The notes under the pieces: generated by a model
What the model was told of the DNA's origin: nothing
The model's input: the letters and a program-made list of their open reading frames with translations, nothing else
The model's database searches: none
Assembly: GCA_026018925.1 (NCBI GenBank)
Contig: JAKSZU010000002.1
Span: forward strand, 154,157,900 to 154,221,899
Origin: Tupaia tana
Lineage: Eukaryota; Chordata; Mammalia; Scandentia; Tupaiidae
Direction of reading: 5' to 3'
Length of the DNA: 64,000 nt
Shown: one piece after another, positions 54,901-59,934 of the stretch
Numbering within the stretch: the first letter of the stretch is position 1
How the letters are laid out: the number at the start of each line of letters is the position of its first letter
Translations under genes and position numbers: made by a program

Positions 54901-56209
54901 GAGTTTGGCATTTGCTTTGAAGCCCTGTCTCCAGGAGGTACAGTCAAGCATCTCGGGGTATTGGAGCCGTTTCCTTCAATCCTATTATGCTCCAGGTCTT
55001 AGAAATCAAACTTCATCCTTAAGAATTATGACAGGTCACAGGGCTAGCAGATGGCACAGCAGTTACAATGCTGAACTCTCACGTGGCCACCTGCAGTTCG
55101 AGTCTGGACCAAGTGGCTTGAAAATCACACCGGGTGCATGTGCATGCATGTGTGCGTGCCCCAGATCCCAAGAGGAGAATGAAGGTGAAGGACCTGTGGC
55201 ATGGCCATCCCCCATGAGGGGGAGGTGATTTCTCACTTTCCCTCTCACCGTCTTTGTCTCTCGGTCCTGCAAGCGCATGTGCCCTATGGCCAAACTCTCT
55301 TAAAGAAAGAAAAAAAAAAAAGAATTATGACAGCTCCTAAAGTAGGACTTGAACACTTTCCTAAACTCTGTGATTTAAGTAGTTGCTATCAACAGACAGT
55401 CAAAAGGTTCAATGTACAAAAACAGTCATCATCATCATACTATGGTTTAGGAAGAAAGTACTCAGATTTGTGAACCAACCAGATCTGGGCTTTTATCTAT
55501 TGGGTTGTCAGACAGTCATGACATATTTTTGCATATAAAAACACAGACAAACATGTCATGACTTTCCCAACAATGCAGTAGTTCTGCCTCTTCCTATCCA
55601 TGTGGCTTAAATCCACCAGTTACTTAAATCCACCATTTGATCACTTGAAAAATAGAGATAATCAAATAACTCCTTTATAGCATTGTGGTGAGAGTTAAGT
55701 AAAATAACGTAAGATGTGTTCTACTTCATAGATGATTAATTCTATCCAACTGAAAATAGTGAATTGATTAGGCCCTTGCGAATATAAATATGCTCCTCTA
55801 GAACGGGGGGGAGGAGGAGAGACGGAAAAATACACAGACATACACTCACATACACATACCCCTACTTGTCATACTTATTACCATTCACAGAAATCAAGGA
55901 CACCAACTAATATAGCTCTTCAACTCCTAAAAGAAAATCTGTGCCTGTAGTCATGGAACATGTGTCTTTTGTTAAGTACTAAAAAGTTAAAAGACTGAAG
56001 ATGTGGTAAGGAATGACAGCATTCTACCTTCTGGCTTGGAGGCCCGTCACCCTCATCCACAGCACCGTCCTCTTGCTGATCATAGGCAGGGCCTCCCAGG
56101 GCTCTGATTCTCTTCTCGCACTGCTTCTTTGCCACAGTCAGCTGGTTAATGTATCTTTTCATATTCCTGGCTCTCAGGAGATCAGCTTTCATTGCAGCCG
56201 TTTCTTTAC
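13182..56209 (-). CDS. SNX25: SNX25, last thirteen coding exons (gene partial at 5' end)
   Basis: Thirteen exons (listed separately) join on the - strand with consistent phases into 616 residues and a TGA stop at 13184-13182. The human protein is about 840 residues, so the N-terminal PXA part (about 220 residues) lies beyond 64000. SNX25 belongs to the SNX13/14/19/25 group with PXA, RGS, PX and Nexin_C domains. It acts on endosomal membranes and has been reported to promote lysosomal degradation of the TGF-beta receptor. Numbered from the first complete codon, I see RGS at about 62-180, a coiled coil at 205-280, PX at about 285-400 with the RRLSEF phosphoinositide-site motif, an acidic linker at 435-452, and Nexin_C at about 458-575, ending [10 protein letters not shown]. 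All introns are GT-AG and all frames are open. Confidence 0.96.
13718..13971 (+). mobile_element. tRNA-derived SINE
   Basis: gggccagcagatggcgtgg head through the ctatggcaaaaatc tail and A14. Target duplication ttgtaagt at 13710-13717 and 13972-13979. Within an SNX25 intron. Confidence 0.92.
14095..14195 (-). CDS. SNX25: SNX25 exon, Nexin_C region
   Basis: The 101-nt exon completes a split Asp codon and encodes [20 protein letters not shown] and [13 protein letters not shown] before the donor gtaagt. The sequence is nearly identical to the human protein as I recall it. Confidence 0.95.
15119..15408 (-). mobile_element. tRNA-derived SINE inside L1, (CTTT)n tail
   Basis: Young full-length copy with a (CTTT)n run at its tail side. 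Target duplication tcatccttt at 15110-15118 and 15409-15417, splitting the host L1. Confidence 0.94.
15676..15750. mobile_element. Mariner-like MITE copy A (inside L1)
   Basis: A 75-bp palindromic element: the left end ttggttaattggaaaagtca and the right end tgacttttctggagacccca are inverted, with TA on each side. Removing it restores a contiguous L1 sequence. Confidence 0.75.
15897..16144 (-). mobile_element. tRNA-derived SINE inside L1
   Basis: Older copy on the - strand with partial CpG loss and a slightly shortened core. Flanked by ttaagaaat repeats at 15888 and 16145. Confidence 0.88.
16228..16483 (-). mobile_element. tRNA-derived SINE inside L1
   Basis: Older copy on the - strand. Flanking repeats attgttgatc (16218) and attattgatc (16484) mark the target duplication. 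Confidence 0.9.
17813..18200 (+). mobile_element. L1, 5' segment in inverted orientation
   Basis: This part reads L1 ORF2 on the + strand, including gaaaagccaggtcccgatgg (the K-P-G-P-D-G-F motif) and ending catcaccttcatcccaaaag. That end meets, in L1 coordinates, the start of the antisense segment (ctgatcccaaaagcag read on the - strand). This is the twin-priming arrangement. Confidence 0.85.
18431..18668 (+). mobile_element. tRNA-derived SINE, older copy
   Basis: gctagcccatggcctggtgg head, gtggcttgaaaaacatgcc core start, tctctggcaaattaaaaa end. It belongs to the older, CpG-poor group. Confidence 0.82.
18836..19017 (-). CDS. SNX25: SNX25 exon, Nexin_C region
   Basis: The 182-nt exon encodes [20 protein letters not shown] through KLLENIP, with split codons at both ends (Lys at the start, Asp at the end). 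The acceptor is ttctcttaaaag and the donor gtgagg. The W-I-F and [14 protein letters not shown] stretch is a hallmark of this sorting-nexin subfamily. Confidence 0.95.
19018..20849. other. SNX25 intron, no named repeat
   Basis: The - strand at 19590-19333 is open for 85 codons (includes [20 protein letters not shown]), but it matches no SNX25 exon or protein I know. No SINE occurs in this 1.8 kb, which is unusual for the window. Confidence 0.35.
20850..21083 (+). mobile_element. Second SINE family (S2) copy a
   Basis: cacagcggtgcagaggtg, gactgcagtgtgggggcgct, a TC-rich run and the ending tcatggaggaagtacataaa define a family distinct from the main SINE. Four similar copies are listed below. 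Confidence 0.6.
21143..21412 (+). mobile_element. tRNA-derived SINE
   Basis: Full pattern from ggggaccagcagatggtg to the ctatagcaaatctctctc tail. Flanks aaaatcttgga / aaaatcttaga suggest the target duplication. Confidence 0.9.
21439..21685 (+). mobile_element. tRNA-derived SINE, older copy
   Basis: gggccagcaggtgacatgg head, gattcgagtcccaggccc B-box region, tail ctacggcaaaaacctg. It lies head to tail with the previous copy, 26 bp apart. Confidence 0.9.
21690..22951. other. SNX25 intron, AT-rich
   Basis: It contains a 32-bp tandem duplication at 22286-22349 (30 of 32 bases identical). Otherwise no gene or named repeat was recognised. Confidence 0.4.
22286..22349. repeat. 32-bp tandem duplication
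   Basis: Two adjacent copies beginning aatgaccaaaatgtga differ at two positions. Confidence 0.9.
22952..23018 (-). CDS. SNX25: SNX25 short exon
   Basis: This exon is only 67 nt and encodes [21 protein letters not shown] between a split Met and a split Lys codon. The acceptor is tttatattttag and the donor gtgagt. It is the start of the Nexin_C helical domain. Confidence 0.94.
23019..25065. other. SNX25 intron, mostly unassigned
   Basis: No exon or clear repeat was found. A TG/TA microsatellite lies at 25006-25061, next to the following SINE. Confidence 0.35.
25066..25294 (-). mobile_element. tRNA-derived SINE, old copy
   Basis: gatatagagtgcatgcactc tail side, cagtcgaccatgtgggatc head side, ending ccacctgaatggccc. 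The core is shortened. Confidence 0.8.
25533..25771 (-). mobile_element. tRNA-derived SINE
   Basis: ggtttttgccttagggtgc to gccatctgctggtccc, with an internal deletion in the core. Flanks tgtctatttt / tgcctatttc. Confidence 0.87.
26000..26110. repeat. Ancient L2/MIR-type fragment
   Basis: attactcactatgggtcaga and cactgcagtagataccaagg resemble the common 'tactatgtgccaggcactg' ancient repeat motif. Confidence 0.4.
26409..26479 (+). mobile_element. Tail-only retroinsertion
   Basis: A 71-bp A-rich block (aataaataaaaatgag ... A-rich) is bounded by perfect 15-bp direct repeats agaagtgaagcttca at 26394-26408 and 26480-26494. That is the signature of an L1-driven insertion that kept only the tail. 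Confidence 0.7.
26597..26840 (+). mobile_element. tRNA-derived SINE
   Basis: gggaccagcagttggcat to cctatagcaaaaacctcc. Perfect 10-bp duplication agactaagcc at 26583-26592 and 26841-26850. Confidence 0.92.
26981..27187 (+). mobile_element. MER20-like hAT element, partial
   Basis: tcctgtgcattgcactcc, accagtagatgccag, cttgtgacaacaaaaagtat and ctccagacatcaccgaatg follow MER20 in order. The left end is degraded. Confidence 0.75.
27470..27535 (+). repeat. L2/MIR-type 3' end fragment
   Basis: gtgcctcgcataatatttg followed by ctgttgaatgaatgaagg resembles the 'ttgttgaatgaatgaa' 3' end of L2-type repeats. Confidence 0.45.
27650..27767 (-). CDS. SNX25: SNX25 exon, acidic linker into Nexin_C
   Basis: The 118-nt exon encodes [20 protein letters not shown] and [19 protein letters not shown], then one base of a split Met codon. 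The acidic run continues the Gln-Glu of the preceding exon and forms the linker between PX and Nexin_C. The acceptor is ttacacctcacag and the donor gtaagt. Confidence 0.95.
28056..28303 (+). mobile_element. tRNA-derived SINE with internal duplication
   Basis: Family pattern with a short tandem duplication of the atgttatggctatgttatg segment in its head (about 28070-28096). The rest runs to ctatagcaaaatcctctcc. Confidence 0.88.
28304..29320. other. SNX25 intron, ancient repeat-like and unassigned
   Basis: 28480-28600 resembles the ancient repeat carrying 'acaagtaactg ... gataagtgctg'. The 28890-29080 stretch is GC-rich without an identifiable gene. Confidence 0.3.
29320..29660 (+). mobile_element. 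L2-like fragment
   Basis: aataaagtctaaatgcctca, gcctggcgtgaaccatcccc and ttctgtactcatccagctc follow the L2 order 'aaatccaaactccttagcctggc...'. Confidence 0.5.
29814..29978 (-). CDS. SNX25: SNX25 exon, end of PX domain
   Basis: The 165-nt exon (55 codons, phase 0 at both ends) encodes [20 protein letters not shown], continues through [20 protein letters not shown] and ends DFFSHQE at the donor gtgagc. It carries the last helix of PX and the segment after it. Confidence 0.95.
30495..31265 (-). mobile_element. 5'-truncated L1 (ORF2 C-terminus and 3'UTR), antisense
   Basis: The - strand at 31165-30881 is open and encodes [40 protein letters not shown] and [17 protein letters not shown], the C-terminal ORF2 signature of L1. 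3'UTR-type sequence follows to about 30495. It is better preserved than the other L1s here, but only a fragment. Confidence 0.92.
31266..32036. other. SNX25 intron, unassigned plus CT-rich run
   Basis: 31490-31800 is GC-richer and unassigned. A (CTTC)n-like pyrimidine run lies at 31970-32032, next to a SINE. Confidence 0.35.
32037..32226 (-). mobile_element. tRNA-derived SINE, degraded
   Basis: The core tcgcaatcccttctcttcc and the head-side gcagttagccatgtgagatc are present. The tail side is replaced by pyrimidine-rich sequence and a G run. Confidence 0.7.
32757..32992 (+). mobile_element. Second SINE family (S2) copy b
   Basis: gtggcacagtggtaaatgag, ttttggttcaagtc B-box-like segment, ctgtctctctctctcatggg and the tail aggaaataaataatcttt. 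Flanked by gactagtctaag / gactagctaag. Confidence 0.65.
33010..33225 (+). mobile_element. Second SINE family (S2) copy c
   Basis: gccgtagcactgcagaggc, gagttcagttcccaagcc, and the end acaaaagaaataaacttg. It follows copy b with only the shared target sequence between them. Confidence 0.65.
33694..33729. repeat. (CA)n microsatellite
   Basis: About 18 AC/CA dinucleotides preceded by (GACA)n. Confidence 0.95.
33848..33952. repeat. Poly(A) passing into (AAAAG)n
   Basis: About 33 A residues, then repeated AAAAG/AAAAAG units. No retroelement body that I recognise sits immediately upstream. Confidence 0.9.
34206..34488 (-). mobile_element. tRNA-derived SINE, older copy
   Basis: Lead-in (TTTA)n, ggtttttgcaatatggtg tail block, core, and the closing accacctgctggctcc. 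Confidence 0.88.
34516..34575. repeat. (TTTTA)n and (CA)n microsatellites
   Basis: Five TTTTA-type units at 34518-34541, then about nine CA units at 34557-34575. Confidence 0.85.
35243..35510 (+). mobile_element. tRNA-derived SINE inside L1
   Basis: ggacaagcagatggtgtgatg to ctacagcaaaaatctctc. A G-rich expansion sits in the core (ggaggcgggggtgatt). Confidence 0.9.
35523..35748 (+). mobile_element. tRNA-derived SINE inside L1, older copy
   Basis: gggccagctggtggcatgg to cctataacaaaacaaaacg. Pyrimidine tract mostly lost. Only 12 bp from the preceding SINE. Confidence 0.85.
35837..36114 (+). mobile_element. tRNA-derived SINE inside L1, young copy
   Basis: Full length, A23 tail. Target duplication aaagcacag at 35823 and 36115. 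Its T tract at 36032-36045 is expanded. Confidence 0.92.
36853..36966 (-). CDS. SNX25: SNX25 exon, PX domain
   Basis: The 114-nt exon encodes [20 protein letters not shown], continuing through [16 protein letters not shown]. It corresponds to the proline-containing loop and following helix of the PX fold. The acceptor is ttccccacag and the donor gtaagc. Confidence 0.95.
36967..37550. other. SNX25 intron, MIR-like trace
   Basis: 37370-37440 (tttcatccttccaacagctc) resembles an antisense MIR core. An (AAT)n run lies at 37304-37318. Nothing else was recognised. Confidence 0.3.
37551..37824 (+). mobile_element. tRNA-derived SINE, young copy
   Basis: Retains gccgggcgcgtgtgcgtgcg. Target duplication aaaagagccaggt at 37538-37550 and 37825-37837. 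Confidence 0.94.
37939..38184 (-). mobile_element. tRNA-derived SINE, old copy
   Basis: ttataaggtatgtgcacttt tail block, ccctcaggaatgatggccac core, ending ccacctgctggccc. Confidence 0.82.
38641..38900 (+). mobile_element. tRNA-derived SINE, old copy
   Basis: gggccagcctgtggcacagtgg head, agtttgagttgcagaccc B-box region, tail cttctggcaaattac. Confidence 0.85.
38935..39155 (-). repeat. MIR element
   Basis: On the - strand it follows MIR: tagtggtctggctctggaag, aaaactggtaagtggcagct, gcacaaagagattgagtgac and aaaacaactggtgagg appear in consensus order. Confidence 0.75.
39535..39675 (-). CDS. SNX25: SNX25 exon, PX domain with lipid-site motif
   Basis: The 141-nt exon encodes [20 protein letters not shown] through [26 protein letters not shown] matches the conserved R-[RK]-[YFL]-x-x-F motif of PX domains. 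The start after tttgtctttcaag was chosen over an AG seven bases further in, because only this start keeps phase 0 with the upstream exon and gives the expected V-S/T-E-E-N-G-E. Confidence 0.95.
39961..40222 (+). mobile_element. tRNA-derived SINE, young copy
   Basis: Full length, CpG-rich. Perfect 15-bp target duplication aagaaaccagctaaa at 39946-39960 and 40223-40237. It lies 286 bp upstream, in gene orientation, of the SNX25 PX exon at 39535-39675. Confidence 0.95.
40238..42138. other. SNX25 intron, no named repeat
   Basis: Nearly 1.9 kb with no SINE and no exon that I can support. Short open frames at 40912-41148 and 41579-41205 have no recognisable product. Confidence 0.4.
42151..42396 (-). 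mobile_element. tRNA-derived SINE, young copy
   Basis: Full pattern with a shortened tail block. Perfect 12-bp target duplication tctatcctcaat at 42139-42150 and 42397-42408. Confidence 0.94.
42461..42741 (+). mobile_element. tRNA-derived SINE with C9G8 palindrome and (AATA)n tail
   Basis: ggggaccagcaagtgacg to ctatagcaaaaatctctg, then (AATA)n at 42706-42740. The internal C/G palindrome is expanded to accccccccc/ggggggggt. Confidence 0.9.
42742..42975 (+). mobile_element. Second SINE family (S2) copy d
   Basis: gagtgatgccacagtaaaat, ccctagttcacatcgagaga, tgctgttgggggtgctgcc and the tail aggaataaataaacttt. It abuts the preceding SINE's tail. Confidence 0.65.
43011..43142 (-). CDS. SNX25: SNX25 exon, coiled coil to PX
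   Basis: The 132-nt exon (44 codons) encodes [20 protein letters not shown], continuing through [20 protein letters not shown] and GE. It covers the end of the coiled coil and the entry into PX. An L1 fragment begins only about 60 nt upstream of its acceptor in gene orientation. Confidence 0.95.
44010..44165 (+). mobile_element. Short-form tRNA SINE inside L1
   Basis: gggccagcaggtggcttgg head, cagatcaagtcctggacc B-box region, then ggtggcttgctctctc joins directly to the CT tract and an A/T-rich tail. Confidence 0.82.
44310..44755 (+). mobile_element. Probable solo LTR inside L1
   Basis: The insert separates two L1 blocks that are adjacent in L1. It carries a TATA-like cccataaaag at 44608, a poly(A)-signal-like ctcagtaaactttcc at 44682 and a GT/T-rich end, the layout of an endogenous-retrovirus LTR. 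The exact ends and class were not determined. Confidence 0.45.
44828..45080 (+). mobile_element. tRNA-derived SINE with deleted A-box region
   Basis: gggaccagcaagactcccat lacks about 25 bases of the head between gaccagca and gactccc, removing the A box. Flanks aaaaacactggca / aaaaaacattggca suggest the duplication. Confidence 0.9.
45236..45258. repeat. (GA)n microsatellite
   Basis: About 11 AG units within L1-derived sequence. Confidence 0.85.
46460..46624 (-). CDS. SNX25: SNX25 exon, coiled-coil linker
   Basis: The 165-nt exon encodes [20 protein letters not shown], then the heptad-rich segment with [20 protein letters not shown], and ends PKPDKK. The acceptor is ttccccag and the donor gtaact. 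Its first dozen residues are the least conserved part of the gene compared with human as I recall it. Confidence 0.95.
46625..47528. other. SNX25 intron, nothing recognised
   Basis: AT-rich sequence, with GC rising toward 47200-47470. No exon, RNA gene or named repeat identified. Confidence 0.4.
47529..47799 (-). mobile_element. tRNA-derived SINE, old copy
   Basis: (ATTT)n lead-in, gctatagggcatgtatgctg tail block, cagccatgtgggatc head side, ending gctacctggtggccc. Confidence 0.83.
47995..48233 (-). mobile_element. tRNA-derived SINE, old copy
   Basis: gagggtgcatgcactaactg, cacaatcccttctccatttc, ccatgtgggatccagcc, ending caccagttggccc. Confidence 0.85.
48252..48523 (-). mobile_element. tRNA-derived SINE, young copy
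   Basis: Full length with many CpGs (cgcgcacgcacacgcgccc, gaaccgcggtcgacta). Flanks gcccagtgtta / gcccaatgttt give an imperfect target duplication. It sits next to an older copy in the same orientation. Confidence 0.93.
49166..49400 (+). mobile_element. tRNA-derived SINE, core deletion
   Basis: gggacaagcagatggctta to cctataacaaatatctt. The CCCC/GGGG palindrome is missing (gtggccatcgtgatttctcg). Confidence 0.88.
49892..50156 (+). mobile_element. tRNA-derived SINE
   Basis: gggccagcaggtgttgtgg to ctatggcaaaaacctagg and A18. It ends 68 bp downstream, in SNX25 orientation, of the RGS exon at 50225-50497. Confidence 0.9.
50225..50497 (-). CDS. SNX25: SNX25 exon, RGS domain second half
   Basis: At 273 nt this is the largest exon in the window (91 codons). 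It encodes [20 protein letters not shown] through [20 protein letters not shown] and ends SNKEEV. The Y-P-S-F-I-x-S-D-L-Y motif is typical of the last helices of RGS folds. Confidence 0.96.
50498..51486. other. SNX25 intron, AT-rich, nothing recognised
   Basis: No gene or named repeat identified in this kilobase. Confidence 0.4.
51505..51766 (+). mobile_element. tRNA-derived SINE, young copy
   Basis: Full length. 18-bp target duplication with one mismatch: aaaatactaaaagactag at 51487-51504 and aaaatactacaagactag at 51767-51784. Confidence 0.94.
51785..52567. other. SNX25 intron, AT-rich
   Basis: Contains a TA/TG-rich patch at 51915-52025. No exon or named repeat otherwise. Confidence 0.4.
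52568..52699 (-). CDS. SNX25: SNX25 exon, RGS domain first half
   Basis: The 132-nt exon encodes [20 protein letters not shown], continuing through [21 protein letters not shown] and F-W-x-x-V-E are RGS landmarks. The acceptor is attttcttaatag and the donor gtagtg, one of the weaker donors in the gene. Confidence 0.95.
53018..53228 (+). mobile_element. Second SINE family (S2) copy e
   Basis: gggtcagatggtggttcagag, aggttctgggcttgcctccc, ttcctgtctctctgcccc and the tail (GAAT)n then aaataatctttcc. It fits the S2 layout, though diverged. Confidence 0.5.
53555..53774 (-). mobile_element. tRNA-derived SINE, old copy
   Basis: gagagagagacatgagaaag, aatctcttctcctccatttc, gccatgtgggatccac, ending accaggccacaggctgac. 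The tail block is missing. Confidence 0.78.
53802..54053 (+). mobile_element. tRNA-derived SINE
   Basis: gggccagcaggtggtatgg to ccctatggcaaaaacctta. It forms an inverted pair with the previous SINE, 27 bp apart. Confidence 0.9.
54440..54900 (-). mobile_element. MaLR-like LTR relic
   Basis: aactgggtgatttacaacaa, tttatctggctcatgattc and later tcaccacctcccaatgcca follow the antisense of MaLR LTRs. A local rearrangement around 54640-54710 created a perfect palindrome. Confidence 0.6.
54665..54686. repeat. 22-bp perfect palindrome
   Basis: ttgtataataa and ttattatacaa are exact reverse complements without a spacer. Two more ttgtataataat copies flank it. Confidence 0.92.
55035..55319 (+). mobile_element. 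tRNA-derived SINE
   Basis: gggctagcagatggcacag to ccctatggccaaactctc. Perfect 14-bp target duplication aagaattatgacag at 55021-55034 and 55320-55333. Confidence 0.94.
55500..55573. mobile_element. Mariner-like MITE copy B
   Basis: Left end ttgggttgtcagacagtcat and right end gtcatgactttcccaacaa are inverted around an A/T centre with tttttgcatat. TA precedes the left end. Confidence 0.75.
56028..56209 (-). CDS. SNX25: SNX25 exon between PXA and RGS (most 5' exon in window)
   Basis: The 182-nt exon completes a split Gly codon and encodes [20 protein letters not shown] through [20 protein letters not shown] and SQK. The acceptor is ttcctattcaag and the donor gtagaa. No further SNX25 exon (the PXA region) was found between 56210 and 64000, so the next intron is longer than 7.7 kb. 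Confidence 0.95.
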
Positions 56210-56414
56210 CTTGAATAGGAATGAGGAACAGTACCCAGTCAAAGCCAAGGTACAAAAGAGGGAATACAACATCTCTGAAGCATATCAGTGACTAATGTGG
56301 TACACTTCGAACAACAGTGGATACTAAACAAAACAGAATAAAAGTCACACACAGACTCCCAGACATGAGTACCAGTCATTTCTAAACATAACACTGACAA
56401 ATAGTTTCAAATAA

Positions 56415-56573
56415 TTATTTATTTATTATTATTATTTTTTAATTCAATACAGAGAAGCAGAGAGACAGAGAAAGGGAAAGTGAGAAAGCACACCACCAGG
56501 TCTTGGACTTATACCACAGTCAGCTATGTGGGAATCCAGCACTTCAACCACCATGCCACCTGCTGACAACACT
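56415..56573 (-). mobile_element. Short-form tRNA SINE
   Basis: (TTA)n, cagagaaagggaaagtgag, then aagcacaccaccaggtcttg at the short-form junction, ending gccacctgctgac. It lies about 200 bp upstream, in gene orientation, of the SNX25 exon at 56028-56209. Confidence 0.78.
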
Positions 56574-56689
56574 TACTCAAACGTAACATTATTTTTAAAA
56601 GCCTTCTGTATACATATACTCATACATTGATGTGTGTATATATTTTAATACTGTTAAATGTATGTACGCCTACTCATTTATAAACATGT

Positions 56690-57540
56690 ATTGAGGTTTA
56701 CAACAGGTCATATACTAGGTAGGCTTTGGAGGGCGAAGACCAATTGTTTACCCTGATGGAACTTCTTAGAGTCTGGAAAGAAAGACATCTAAAGACAGTG
56801 TAAGCAATTACTATTGTACTATGGACTATAAAGAAAATGTGCAGGTACCACTGAATTGTTTAACTGGAGATTCTAACCCAGGCTTCCTAGAGGAAACTAA
56901 TATTCAAAAAACATGAATAATGAGTAGAGTGTGGCAGTCATGGGAAAAAGAGCAAATGTGAAAGTGAGAATGTGGAGGCAGGAGAGAGACTAGCACTCTG
57001 GAGGAACGGAAAGGCCAGTATAGCAAATTCAGAAGGAGCTGGAGGATCCAAAATGAATCTGAAGTAGGCAAGAGCCAAAAGTTGCAAAGCCCTCTAGGCC
57101 ACAGAAGGAACGCTGTCTTTGCCCAAGAGTACTGAAAAGCTTTGAATGGGTGTTAAGAAGGAGTACGCCGTAACTGGATTTGTACTGTAAAATATTACAC
57201 AGGAAGCAAGATGGGAAGGTAACGGACTGCTGGTAGGAAAACCAATCGGAAGATCATCAAGGTGAACCTGAGGAGGGAGGCAATGACGGCCTGAGGGAGG
57301 GTCATGGCAGGAGCAACAGAAGAGGACTACAGGATTTCAGTACAACGCAACACATAACTGACTGGACAGGGTGGAGGACAGGTTGCAAAGGAATAAAAGA
57401 AAACACAGGTGTCAAATATGACACCTAGGTTTGTGACACGAGCATTCCTGGAGATGGTGGGGCCAATTACTGGATCAGGGAACAATGGAGGAATAAACAA
57501 GTGTGTGGGAGATCTTAAGTTCAGCTTTGGACAATATGCA
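56690..57540 (+). repeat. Ancient mammalian interspersed repeat, family unassigned
   Basis: agcaaagccctctaggccac-like order (gccctctaggccacagaa), ctggatttgtactgtaaa and gacacctaggtttgtgac parallel the widespread ancient repeat reading 'gggccttgtaggccatgg' ... 'gactccaaggtttttggc'. I do not name the family. Confidence 0.45.
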
Positions 57541-57907
57541 AGATGGTATTTTCCACAATTGGCTGCAGTATCTTCTGTCTCGCATGCTCTTTACAATGTC
57601 ACTCTGACAATCTCCCTCTGAGAAGGATATATTTCCTTTTCTTAAATCTGGATGGGCTGGGACCAGCAGTTGGCGAAATAGCTATGTCACTGGACTCCCA
57701 TGTAGTCTACCGCAGTTTGAGTCTGGACCCGGTGGCTTAAACTCACGCCAGGTGCATGTGTGTGTGTGTCCAAGATCCCGAGAGGAGAATGGAGGAGAAG
57801 GGATTGTGGTGTGGCCATCCCCTCCAGGGAGTGATTTCTTGCTTTTTGTCTCTCTGTCTCTTTTTGTCTTTCTGGCGAGCACATGCACCCTACAGCAAAA
57901 ACCTCTC

Positions 57908-57956
<49 letters not shown>

Positions 57957-58385
57957 TGGGCTTATGATTATGGCCAAAGTCACACTATGGATTCCAGGGC
58001 TGGACTGCAGAAGGCCACTGACTCAGAGCCCAGAGACTCCATAGAAGTTGTTTACCTGCTCCAAGGCTCCCATACTTTCACGGAAGCCTAAATAATCAGT
58101 TAATGAAAATATCTATATGGAAAAGAACTGAGGTTCCCCAGACCAGTGCCCTGGCTGAGATCTCAGCCCATACCCAGCACCAACTTGGCACCACGTGAGC
58201 ACACCAACTGGGAAGTGAACTATCCTGCCCAATTGAGCCACTTTGCCTGATGCCATGTGAAGCAGAAAAGAGTCACTCTTCCCAAGCCCTGGAGAAATTA
58301 GATTCAGGAGCAGACCAACTGACTATTGGTAAGACACTGCACTGCAAGATGTTTGTTACGCGGTAAATGATAACCACAACAGAAC
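57540..58385 (+). mobile_element. MLT1-like (MaLR) LTR, split by a SINE
   Basis: tctccctctgagaaggat, aaatctggatgggctt, atggccaaagtcacactatg, gccatgtgaagcagaaaag and a 3' end gtttgttacgcggtaaatga follow the MLT1 order ('gtttgttacgcagcaatagata'). The SINE at 57658-57947 interrupts it. Confidence 0.65.
57658..57947 (+). mobile_element. tRNA-derived SINE with long poly(A)
   Basis: Young full-length copy with a tail of about 42 A. Perfect 14-bp target duplication aaatctggatgggc at 57644-57657 and 57948-57961. Confidence 0.94.
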
Positions 58386-58589
58386 AAAGAGTCTGAGGGT
58401 ATTTGAGCTAAGTGGAGATGTAGATCTAGAGTTCAGAATATTCAGCTCTGGGAAGATAAAGGACATCATGAGGATGGGCGAAACAACACAGGAAAAAATA
58501 AAATGATTCCAGGATGCAGTCTAAATAAACCCTACACATAATGATAACAGAGAAGAAATGCTGACAAGAGAGATTGTGTTTCCCCACAG

Positions 58590-58790
58590 AAGCAGGCCTT
58601 TTGTCTATTTATACACTGCTGTGTTTCCAGCACCCAGAACAGTGCCTGCCAACACAACAGGAACGCACCTCATCTGCTGAAGAGATGAATGAGTGGGGTT
58701 AAATGTGACTGAGAAGTCAACAGCAATATACCTAATACTATACGACTTACTATGTACCAGGTGTTGTGCTCTTTCTAGAATTTAAACTGC
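58590..58790 (+). repeat. L2/MIR-type fragments
   Basis: cactgctgtgtttccagcac and ccagaacagtgcctgcc match the common L2 3' end. tactatgtaccaggtgttgt at 58749 is a second ancient motif. Confidence 0.55.
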
Positions 58791-59038
58791 AAAGGAGATA
58801 AACAGAGTTAAACATCCTAAACTCTTTCCTACTCTTTAACTACTCTAATCTGATATCTATCCTCCCCTCCACCAAATCTGCTGTTGCCAAGGTCACTAGA
58901 GACCTCCATGTCAAATACAATGAAGAGTTTTTAGCAAACTATAATCAGAGTTAGATTAGGATTCTGGCTCACATACTATTGAGCAACATGAACCTAAGCA
59001 AGAATTTTTTTTAATGTAATTAAGAATGATGACAATGG

Positions 59039-59289
59039 AAGGGACCAGCAGTTGGTGTAATGGCTATGTTGCTGGACTCCCAGGTAGTCAACAGTGGTTC
59101 GAGTCCCGGACCTGGTGGCTTAAACTCACGCCAGGCGTGTGTGCATACATGCCCAAGATCCTGAGCAAAGAATGGAGGAGAAGGGATTGCGGCGTGGCCA
59201 TCCCCCCTGGGGGGGTGATTTCTCGCTTTCTGTCTCTCTTTCTGGTGAGTGCACATGCCCTATAGCAAAAGCCTCTCCAAAAAAAACCA
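59039..59289 (+). mobile_element. tRNA-derived SINE, first of a double insertion
   Basis: Young full-length copy. Target aagaatgatgacaatgg at 59022-59038 is repeated at 59290-59306 with one change. Confidence 0.95.
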
Positions 59290-59306
59290 AAGAATGATGG
59301 CAATGG

Positions 59307-59582
59307 GGGGCCAGCAGGTAGTATAGTGGTTGTGGCACTGGCCTACCACATGGCCAACTGTGGTTCAAGTCACAGACCCCGCGGTTTGAAACTTGTGCCA
59401 AGCACAAGTGTGTTTTGAGTGCGTGTCCAAAATCTCAAGACGAGAATGTAGGAGAAGAGATTACAGCGTGGCCCTCTGCCCTGGGAAGTTGATTTCTCAC
59501 TTTCTTTCTCTCTGTCTCCCTTTGTCTCTACAGCAAGTGCATGTGCCCTATAGCAAAAAATCTCTCAAAACAAACAAACAAA
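59307..59582 (+). mobile_element. tRNA-derived SINE, second of a double insertion
   Basis: Older-type full-length copy (ggccagcaggtagtatagtgg). The same target appears a third time after its tail (aagaatgatgataatgg, 59583-59599). Confidence 0.93.
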
Positions 59583-59743
59583 AAGAATGATGATAATGGT
59601 TTCCTTAAATTTACATTACATAATGTAAAGCAAAAGCTTTACATTACTCAACATTTATTTTTTTAAGTGACTAAAAGTTGAATATTGCCTTTTGGAGAAT
59701 GGGCTGATTTTGCATGTATAACCTGAAGGCAGGGATTAGGGTA

Positions 59744-59899
59744 AGGGAAATTTTTGTTTGGTTTTTATTTTAGTTTTGCTACAGGGTACATGAACTTGCC
59801 AGAAAGAGAGAGATAGAGAGGAAGATAAGGAATCTCCCCCTAGGGAGATGGCCATGCCATAATCTCTTCTCCTCTCTGCTTCTCTCAGGATTTGGAGCG

Positions 59900-59934
<35 letters not shown>

